64,000 bases of DNA from Endoryza sp044226045 (lineage in GTDB: Bacteria > Bacteroidota > Bacteroidia > Chitinophagales > Chitinophagaceae): positions 1-64,000 of the forward strand of contig JBGAHR010000020.1 in the NCBI GenBank assembly GCA_044226045.1, in the 5' to 3' direction. The notes under the pieces were generated by a model. The model saw only the letters and a program-made list of their open reading frames with translations, had not been told where the DNA came from and searched no databases. The stretch's first letter is position 1, and each line of letters begins with the position of its first letter. Positions 57,723-64,000 of this stretch are shown here, piece by piece. A program made the position numbers and the translations under genes.

Positions 57723-59674
57723 GATTGTAAAGTGAATGAGGCATTGCTGGTTACACCCTTAGAAGGTTGAGAAACCAGTGAGCCTGGAAATTCAATAATG
57801 ATTTTTGTGCCAAAAGAACTTTCAATGGTGAATGACCCTCTGAGGTCTTCCGTCAGTCCACGAATCAACTTGAGGCCGAGAGAGTTTTTCTGAATTTCTT
57901 CCCAGTTGTCGGGAAGACCAATTCCATTGTCGCGAATACTTAATTTGAGCTTGTCCGTAATTGTTTTCCGGAGTTCAATATGTACCTCGCCCTGTTTGTT
58001 GTGAGGAAAAGCATATTTGATGGAGTTGGTTATGGCCTCGTTCAGGATCAGGGCAACAGGAATGGCTTTGGAAAGATCCAGTTGCACATCGTCAACATGG
58101 GAGCGGATCCTGATCCTTTGACCGGTATCGAAAGAGTCTTTCAGGTACTCAACCAGTTCAGGAAGATAAACAGACATGTCAACGCTTTTCGCATGCTCTA
58201 CCTGGTAAAGCTTTTGATGAATGAGCGACATCGCATAAACCCGGTGCTGACTGTTTTGAACTGCCTGCAAGGCATCATCTTTCAAAGAAGCAGACTGTGT
58301 TTCGAGCAGACTCATCACTGTATGCAGATTGTTCTTTACGCGGTGGTGTATTTCACGCAATAGCAATTCCTTCTCAGTGACCAGTTTTTCAAGCGAGATG
58401 TTCTTTTCATTAAGCTGGCTGGCTGTGCGTTGTTTGACACGATAATGATTATAGAGCAAGAGTAAGATGATCAACAGCAGACCGGCCCCGGCGATGGTAA
58501 CGTTTTTAATGATGCGGGCATTGGCCAGTTCCAGTTTATCCCGGTTGGTTATCAGGGCCAATTCCTTTATGCGGGCATTCGACTTGCTTAATTCATATTC
58601 GGTTCGCAGGGATTCGATGTTTTTGCTGATGGATCGGTAATAGAAACTGTCGGCCAGGGCGTGCTCTCTTTCTTTCATCACAAATGCCTGCTCATAATTT
58701 TTAAGCGCCAGGTATAGGGGGATGATTACTTTCAGATAACGCATTTCCTGGTTGTATGCATTTTTAGCCCTGGCGAGTGCAATCGCCTGTTCCAGGTAGT
58801 AAATGGCTTTTTCGGGATTTTCTTTTCCATACGTTTTGGAAATCCCCGACAGGGCCTGAAGCTCTCTAAGATAATTGCCGATTTCTCTCGATCGTTTCAG
58901 CGCATCTTCCTGGAGACGGAGTGCTTTGGCTTTGAGTCCCTGCCTGGCATATACCGAGGCAAGGTTGTTGATCAGCGTAATATTTAATCCCTGGTTGGCC
59001 GGATCGGTACTCAGTTTTACCCCTTTTTCGAGATAAGAGATCGCTTCCTGGTAACGACCGGTTTCGCGATATACCACACCCAGGTGATTGAATATATTGA
59101 GACTGGTGCTGGAAAAGGGCAGTTCGTCGTTTAGCTTTTCCGCTTTTTTTAAATAGAGAAGGGCAGATTGATAGTCTTTTCGATCCAGGTACATCCAGGA
59201 AATGCTGTAGTAAGCTTCCATGATGCCACTTTTATCTTTCAGTTGTTCCGAGATGCCCAGTGCTTTAAGAAAATATTTCATAGCGTCGTCGTACCTGCCA
59301 TTCCGGAGATCTACCACACCGAGACGAATGGATGTCGATGCGATTTTATTGGGTACATTTTTAAGCGTAAAGATGTCAAGCGCATTGTTGTATTTTGATC
59401 GGGAGCTTTCAAATTCTCCCTGGTTGTCATCTATCAGGCCCATCTGTACAAACATCGATGCGATACCGATGCTGTCTTTATGGGCGTTGGCCCATTCCAT
59501 ACCTTTTTGTGAAAAGTATACAGCCGAATCAGGCTTGGAATAGCGGTAGAACTTGATCTTTTTTTCAAAAAAATCAATGGATGCCTGATCCTTGTTTGTT
59601 TGTGTCATGCCTGCGAAGGGAACTGACAGCAAACCCAATAAAAGCAGACTCAGCCTGGTTAATCCGGTATACAT
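57719..59674 (-). CDS. TPR-sensor histidine kinase (HisKA_2), first copy
   Basis: 651 residues: signal peptide, then several TPR units in about 70-330 (GVVYRETGRYQEAISYLEKG, and similar), one membrane helix (VTIAGAGLLLIILLLLYNHY) and the kinase core with REIHHRVKNNLHTVMSLLET and a HATPase (LNEAITNSIKYAF, NGIGLPDNW). The periplasmic TPR part probably senses a protein partner. Its stop overlaps the start of the regulator at 56307-57722 by four bases. The pair with 54507 looks like a local duplication. Confidence 0.93.
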   Translation of the reverse strand: MYTGLTRLSLLLLGLLSVPFAGMTQTNKDQASIDFFEKKIKFYRYSKPDSAVYFSQKGMEWANAHKDSIGIASMFVQMGLIDDNQGEFESSRSKYNNALDIFTLKNVPNKIASTSIRLGVVDLRNGRYDDAMKYFLKALGISEQLKDKSGIMEAYYSISWMYLDRKDYQSALLYLKKAEKLNDELPFSSTSLNIFNHLGVVYRETGRYQEAISYLEKGVKLSTDPANQGLNITLINNLASVYARQGLKAKALRLQEDALKRSREIGNYLRELQALSGISKTYGKENPEKAIYYLEQAIALARAKNAYNQEMRYLKVIIPLYLALKNYEQAFVMKEREHALADSFYYRSISKNIESLRTEYELSKSNARIKELALITNRDKLELANARIIKNVTIAGAGLLLIILLLLYNHYRVKQRTASQLNEKNISLEKLVTEKELLLREIHHRVKNNLHTVMSLLETQSASLKDDALQAVQNSQHRVYAMSLIHQKLYQVEHAKSVDMSVYLPELVEYLKDSFDTGQRIRIRSHVDDVQLDLSKAIPVALILNEAITNSIKYAFPHNKQGEVHIELRKTITDKLKLSIRDNGIGLPDNWEEIQKNSLGLKLIRGLTEDLRGSFTIESSFGTKIIIEFPGSLVSQPSKGVTSNASFTLQS

Positions 59675-59776
59675 AACATTGGTTTTACCATGAAAGGCTT
59701 GGCAATCGGGGAAAAATTAGGCTTTACAAGAGGCTTGGATATTATATAAATTCAGCTAAAGCTTGTATGAATAATG

Positions 59777-61252
59777 CTAACTGTACGCATTGTTTTTCCG
59801 GATACCCAGTTTTTTAATCCTGGAGTTCAGGGTTGATACTTTCAGATTCAGCAACTCCGCTGCGCCACCTGGTCCGTATATTTTTCCGTTGCAATGATGA
59901 AGCGCTTTGACGATATGGTCGCGCTCGTTTTCTTCGAGCGTTTTAACGTATAAAGCCTCCGGCGCGCCCGGTTGCTCCTTCTTTCTGGTAACGGGTATAG
60001 GTACATCATCGATGGTTCTGCCGGCTGTTTCCAAAACGGATCGTTCCATGAGATGTTCCAGTTCACGTACATTGCCAGGCCAGTGATAACTCAACAATCG
60101 TTTGATGGCCTTACCCGAAAGGTTTTTCACTTCTTTCCCGGTTTTACGCGAATATTTTTGTGTGAAGTACAAAGCCAGTGCGGGAATGTCTTCTTTCCTG
60201 TTTCTTAATGGGGGAAGCAATATGGGAAATACATTCAACCGGTAAAACAGATCCAGCCTGAACTTTCCCTCTTCTACCTCCCTGAAAAGATCACGATTGG
60301 TGGCAGCTATTAATCTCACATTCACTTTCACTACGGATTTGCCACCGATGCGCTCTATTTCTCTTTCCTGGATAACCCGTAACAGTTTTGCCTGGAGATC
60401 CAGTGGAAGTTCCCCTATTTCATCAAGAAACAGGGTACCATTGTGAGCCAGTTCAAATTTTCCGATTCGCCGGTCTGTGGCACCCGTAAAACTTCCCTTT
60501 TCATGGCCGAATAATTCACTTTCCATCAGGTGCACCGGCAGGGTGGCACAGTTGATCTTTACGAGCAAATTGTTTTTTCTGGGAGAATGATTGTGAATGG
60601 CGCGGGCTACCAACTCTTTTCCCGTACCTGTCTCTCCCAAAATCAGAATGGTGCTTTCTGTTGCAGCCACCTGCGATATTTGCTGAAATATTTTTCTTAT
60701 CTCGAGGCTGTCTCCCACAATTTCATCGTTTCCCAGGCTGTTCATCACTTCGCCCTGCAGCGATAACTTTTCTGCTTCCAGGTGCTGCCGGTATTGCTGA
60801 ATTTCTTCTTCATGTTTCTGATGCAGACTTTGTATGTACAGTATTCGTACAATACAGGCGGACAGACTGTTTTGTAACCTGTTTAACAACTCTTTCAATT
60901 CACTTTCATGTATATCCGAAATCTGCTCCGTTCGTTTCACTATTAACTCCGCGTATTTATACTGATCGGAAGAAAGCGCTATCAGCCAGGAAACGGAATT
61001 GTTTTTCGAATGCAAGCCCTCCGCCTTGAAAGCCGGATCCGCATCATTTAATCGAATCAGTTCTTCCCAACGATTAAGACCAATATTAAAGAGCGATAGT
61101 GTTAACGTAAGAGGACCAGATAACCTTATCAAAAACTCCCTGAGTTCTGCAATGGTGTGGACAGATGCCAGGGCTTCTATCATCGATAACCAGTCTGCCG
61201 GCACGCCGCTATAATTGTCAGACTTCGATATTTCAGGCCCTGTTAATTGCAT
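59777..61252 (-). CDS. Sigma-54 activator without receiver
   Basis: 491 residues: an N-terminal sensor region of about 150 residues with no receiver pattern, possibly a GAF-like or helical domain, then AAA+ with Walker A GETGTGKE, contact loop GSFTGA in HEKGSFTGAT, Walker B GTLFLDEIGEL and a final helix-turn-helix (AAELLNLKVSTLNSRIKKL). Because it lacks a receiver it should be switched by the N-terminal region, by ligand or protein binding. It lies 102 bases upstream of the kinase-regulator operon in the same direction. Confidence 0.9.
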   Translation of the reverse strand: MQLTGPEISKSDNYSGVPADWLSMIEALASVHTIAELREFLIRLSGPLTLTLSLFNIGLNRWEELIRLNDADPAFKAEGLHSKNNSVSWLIALSSDQYKYAELIVKRTEQISDIHESELKELLNRLQNSLSACIVRILYIQSLHQKHEEEIQQYRQHLEAEKLSLQGEVMNSLGNDEIVGDSLEIRKIFQQISQVAATESTILILGETGTGKELVARAIHNHSPRKNNLLVKINCATLPVHLMESELFGHEKGSFTGATDRRIGKFELAHNGTLFLDEIGELPLDLQAKLLRVIQEREIERIGGKSVVKVNVRLIAATNRDLFREVEEGKFRLDLFYRLNVFPILLPPLRNRKEDIPALALYFTQKYSRKTGKEVKNLSGKAIKRLLSYHWPGNVRELEHLMERSVLETAGRTIDDVPIPVTRKKEQPGAPEALYVKTLEENERDHIVKALHHCNGKIYGPGGAAELLNLKVSTLNSRIKKLGIRKNNAYS

Positions 61253-61351
61253 TGAATAAAGTTAGGTAATCAAAGTATGGAAAAGTATAGTTAATCTTCA
61301 CACATTGGCGAAATATCGCTAATAATATCCTGCCCTCTTTTTTATAAACGT

Positions 61352-62341
61352 ATGACTAATAGTCTCTTGCATTTCTGGCATAAGGATTGGCTTAATAAGG
61401 ATGTTTCCATCACTAAATGCTTTACTATGATGTCTGCAACTTCCCTGGCCATTCGTTACGACGCCATTCATTATCCGGAATCAGGAAATGAGTTAAGCAA
61501 AAGATTGAATATTCATATGCTCGACTGGTATAGAATATACGCCGACGACGATGAAAAGCCTTGCAAATCGCAGATGTATGAATGGATATGGATAAAGAAA
61601 GGGCAGGGAATTGTCTGGCTCGATGAAAGAAAGTCGGAGTTGAAAGCGAATAGCATCTATTGTATTTGCCCCGGCCAGTATAGAAAGGTCTGGCTCAATG
61701 AAGAGGCAGAGGGATATTATATGTCGGTTGCGCCGGAGTTTATTTCACTATCCGATGGATACCGCTATTCGGCATTCTTTGCTAAGCAGAACTGGAATAT
61801 TCGAACACTAACCAGTGTCGCTCCCTGTCATTCGCTCCAGTATGAATTGGAAGTGGTTATTTCCAAGATCAAGTGGGAACTGCAAAACCAGTTCGAAAAA
61901 AAGGTTGAATTGCTGAAGGGATTGCTGAATGTTTTCCTGATTTATTTCACCAGGAACCTGAATGAACAGGAAGAAGTAAATAATAATACCCGGGAAGCAG
62001 AACTGGTGAGTGGGTTCCTGGAACTCGTAAAAAAGCATTTTATCCAAAAGAAGCTGGTCAGCAACTATGCGAGTGAACTCTTTGTAACGCCCAACTACTT
62101 AAACCGGACCGTAAAAAAACTGACAGGTTATACAGCCAGTCATCATATACAACAACAAATCATCACCGAAGCAAAGAGAAAGGCTCTCTATACATCAACC
62201 AGCATGAAAAAGATTGCCTATGACCTCGGTTTCGATAACCTGGCTCATTTCAGCAAGTTTTTCAAAAATAATTGCGGCATGAGTTTTACCGATTTTAAAA
62301 AGGGAATGCTGATGGGAGGGGGGATGCAACATTCCTGCTGA
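61352..62341 (+). CDS. AraC family transcriptional regulator
   Basis: 329 residues. The C-terminal AraC helix-turn-helix pair is at about 225-320: SNYASELFVTPNYLNRTVKKL and KKIAYDLGFDNLAHFSKFFK, in the typical order. The N-terminal part is a cupin-like or helical sensor (YEWIWIKKGQGIVWLDERKS) that would bind the inducer. A second ATG at 61427 is possible. It is divergent from the sigma-54 activator at 59777, so the 99-base space between them holds both promoters. Target genes unknown. Confidence 0.9.
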   Translation: MTNSLLHFWHKDWLNKDVSITKCFTMMSATSLAIRYDAIHYPESGNELSKRLNIHMLDWYRIYADDDEKPCKSQMYEWIWIKKGQGIVWLDERKSELKANSIYCICPGQYRKVWLNEEAEGYYMSVAPEFISLSDGYRYSAFFAKQNWNIRTLTSVAPCHSLQYELEVVISKIKWELQNQFEKKVELLKGLLNVFLIYFTRNLNEQEEVNNNTREAELVSGFLELVKKHFIQKKLVSNYASELFVTPNYLNRTVKKLTGYTASHHIQQQIITEAKRKALYTSTSMKKIAYDLGFDNLAHFSKFFKNNCGMSFTDFKKGMLMGGGMQHSC

Positions 62342-62375
62342 CTGATTGTCTCTATACCTGCATAAAACTCCATTT

Positions 62376-63251
62376 ATGACTCGTATAGCCGTGTTCACTT
62401 TCCTTTTATTATTACTCTCTTTTCAAGAACAGGCCCAGACACCCTCAAAAAGAAGCGATGTTCTGCAGAATATCGATACCAGTCGACTGGATATGAAAGC
62501 CCTGGCAGGGGAGATAGTAGGCGATGAAACCAATAATTTTCAGAAAGCCCGCAAACTGTTGTATTGGCTCAGCAGCCATTTTGAATGGAAATCGACCGAT
62601 TACAAAACAAGAACCATTAATGAGATCATCGCGAGAGGCGGCGGAAACTGCTTTTGAGCGATGAAGTTATACACAGCTTTTATTCGCCAGATAAATATCA
62701 AATACCGCACGGTGGCGGAAATCAACCTGCATGAATACAGTGAAGATCGACAAAGAAACGCCAGTGAAAAAGTGAAGGAGAAGGGTAACAATTACAGCGT
62801 TTTCGGGTTGCAGCACAATGACCACCGCTGGATCGAAGTTTACGATGAAAAATCAGGATCCTGGGAACCGGCAGACCCCTCGATGGGAGTTATAGGGACA
62901 AACGACTGGTTGAAGGCCAGGATATGGTTTGGAGAAAGGAAGACCATCGACACTGCCATTAGCAACAGCATGATTGCGCCTTTTGCCATTTTTATTACCG
63001 GGGAAGATAAAATGCCCTATTTGAGCCGAAGCCAATACTATCTCATCGATCAATTCGATGAACTATACAGCGGCCGCCTCTCAAAACTTCCATCCTGGCC
63101 CCAATGGGTACAACTGTTAAAAGAATTGGAAACACCCGCCATGAATGCTTTCTTAGGAAAGGAAAATCTTCACCGGTATCAGTTGTCGATTAGCAGGCTA
63201 TCGGAAGTATATCAACAGTTGAAAAAGGAATATGAAGACGGGAACCGGTAG
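62376..63251 (+). pseudogene. Transglutaminase-like gene interrupted by an in-frame TGA
   Basis: From the ATG at 62376 the frame has a signal peptide (RIAVFTFLLLLLSFQEQAQ) and runs to IARGGGNCF, where the transglutaminase catalytic cysteine lies, then meets TGA at 62655-62657. The same frame then runs on from the ATG at 62661 to 63251 through NDHRWIEVYDEKSG and WEPADPSMG, which hold the histidine and aspartate of the triad. So all three catalytic elements survive, split by one stop. It could be a pseudogene, a sequence error, or read-through; no other frame covers the join. Confidence 0.72.
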
Positions 63252-63394
63252 CGGGAAACCTGCTTCATGGGGTTCGCCTTTTTTTTTGGTGATCTAAGGG
63301 GACTCACTTAGTACTTATTGCGTTTACGCTTGCGAGTAATTCAGTAATATAAAAATGAATTAAATTGTGAGCTGTTAAAGACAATTTCCCCAGT

Positions 63395-63742
63395 ATGTTG
63401 ATCATGGACCTCAGTGTAGATAATATTTACAAAGACCTGCAAGAACTGGCTGACCCCGAGCTCCAGAAAATTCGATGGATGCCAGGAGGGTCTTCTTCTT
63501 ATGAGATGCTGATGACCCGATTGCTTGATGAACATCGCCTGGAAGATTTCATTCAAATGGCAGTGGATAACCTGATGATCTCAAAAGATACCGCACGCCA
63601 GCTTTCTTACCTGCAATACCTGCTGGACCTCTATCAGGAAAAAGCCAATGATTACGCCATGCTGTTTGATCCGGTCTGGATCAGCATCACCAGGGAAGCA
63701 CGCAAGGCGCTCGATAGCTGGAATTTGGATCAAAGCCGTTGA
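63395..63742 (+). CDS. Hypothetical protein
   Basis: 115 residues, helical, with no signal peptide. It has a leucine/tyrosine-rich centre (LEDFIQMAVDNLMISKDTAR, LSYLQYLLDLYQEKANDYAM). No recognised family. A second ATG at 63404 is possible. It precedes the partial DUF2750 gene by 60 bases on the same strand. Confidence 0.6.
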   Translation: MLIMDLSVDNIYKDLQELADPELQKIRWMPGGSSSYEMLMTRLLDEHRLEDFIQMAVDNLMISKDTARQLSYLQYLLDLYQEKANDYAMLFDPVWISITREARKALDSWNLDQSR

Positions 63743-63802
63743 TAAAAGTAATTCCCTTATTTTGTCTGTTCCTTACTTTTCAAAATTACAAAGCCCATCC
63801 CG

Positions 63803-64000
63803 ATGACAGAAGCTGAAGTGTCCGCCATTGTTCAACTTCCAAAAGAAGAAAAATATCAATACCTCTTACAGCAATTGATTGCCCGGAAAGAAGTCTGGAT
63901 CATTTACGATGATGATGGAATGGTGTTATTTGAATCTGACAAAGAGGAAATTGTCATTCCGGTTTGGCCGCATCGGGAAGTGGCACAATTGTTTTGTGCT
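63803..64000 (+). CDS. DUF2750 domain protein (partial)
   Basis: The first 66 residues of a gene cut by the window edge. WIIYDDDGMVLFESDKEEIVI followed by PVWPHREVAQLF is the DUF2750 pattern (hydrophobic-W, acidic-G, PVWP). Members are small proteins of unknown function. The ATG at 63803 follows the hypothetical gene at 63395. Confidence 0.75.
   Translation, partial: MTEAEVSAIVQLPKEEKYQYLLQQLIARKEVWIIYDDDGMVLFESDKEEIVIPVWPHREVAQLFCA

Noticed and set aside
61253..61351. Sigma-54 promoter TTGGCGAAATATCGCTAA between the activator and the AraC gene
   Set aside because: The GG to GC distance is one base short of the fixed -24/-12 spacing.
62640..62680. Selenocysteine at the TGA
   Set aside because: No clear SECIS-type hairpin follows, the catalytic cysteine is separate and intact, and no selenocysteine machinery is in view.

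Overview
The window is a stretch of chromosome from a Bacteroidota bacterium, most likely family Chitinophagaceae. The grounds are a type IX secretion C-terminal sorting tail at the left edge, a fused ccoNO cbb3 oxidase, many LytTR and HisKA_2 regulators, DUF4136 and TolC/RND genes, sparse Shine-Dalgarno signals and intergenic short-repeat arrays. I see no rRNA, tRNA, CRISPR array, transposase or prophage. About 63 protein genes are supported, and an unusually large share are signal transduction genes.

Layout. 1-2.9 kb: end of a T9SS substrate, purine repeats, an MBL/beta-CASP nuclease and a DUF4136 lipoprotein. 2.9-4.5 kb: gene-free, repeat-rich. 4.5-7.8 kb: a hybrid kinase divergent from an Hpt-LytTR pair, a complete four-step phosphorelay. 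7.9-10.5 kb: two outer-membrane-type proteins and an AI-2E family permease. 10.5-11.3 kb: compound repeat. 11.3-23.5 kb: a stress and regulation island with three kinase/receiver genes, small membrane proteins (DUF5670/lmo0937, CsbD, YtxH, holin-X-like), a receiver plus NtrC-type sigma-54 activator, an FAD oxidoreductase, Dps and several unknowns. 23.6-29.9 kb: a tetR-tolC-MFP-RND efflux operon with two near-identical operators. 30-31.8 kb: a small membrane-protein operon. 32-35 kb: Rrf2 regulator, RIC/ScdA repair protein and a PAS kinase. 35.1-44.1 kb: cbb3 oxidase genes (ccoS, ccoNO, ccoQ, ccoP, ccoG, ccoH, a SafE-like gene and ccoI). 44.2-49.2 kb: a receiver-CRP fusion regulator, an unknown protein, an FMN-binding protein, two universal stress proteins and an HtrA-like protease. 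49.2-50 kb: repeats. 50-54 kb: lipocalin-like lipoprotein, a second Dps, a YdcZ-type exporter, two alpha/beta hydrolases and a GNAT-like protein. 54-61.3 kb: two paralogous TPR/HisKA_2 kinases around one sigma-54 response regulator, with a lipoprotein downstream and a second, receiver-less sigma-54 activator upstream. 61.3-64 kb: AraC regulator, a transglutaminase-like gene broken by TGA, an unknown and a partial DUF2750 gene.

How it fits together. The 31.5-49 kb block reads as a low-oxygen/nitrosative-stress regulon. TGA-N6-TCA palindromes lie upstream of rrf2/RIC, ccoS-NO-QP, ccoI and the REC-CRP gene, and the gene at 45.7 kb. The REC-CRP protein keeps the E-x3-R recognition-helix pair expected to read TGA half-sites but has a receiver where FNR has its iron-sulfur cysteines.

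The most unusual non-coding signal is a set of short-period repeat families (GCAAACY-, AAATTCAAAAG-, GTTTATCGTTTCACG-, CCAATTTG- and CAGCGT-like). Several arrays start or end within about 20 bases of a stop codon, and where families occur in pairs they have fixed relative orientation, so they can form large nested stem-loops. A separate unit of about 310 bp is present twice (4.0 and 49.5 kb), with a third fragment.
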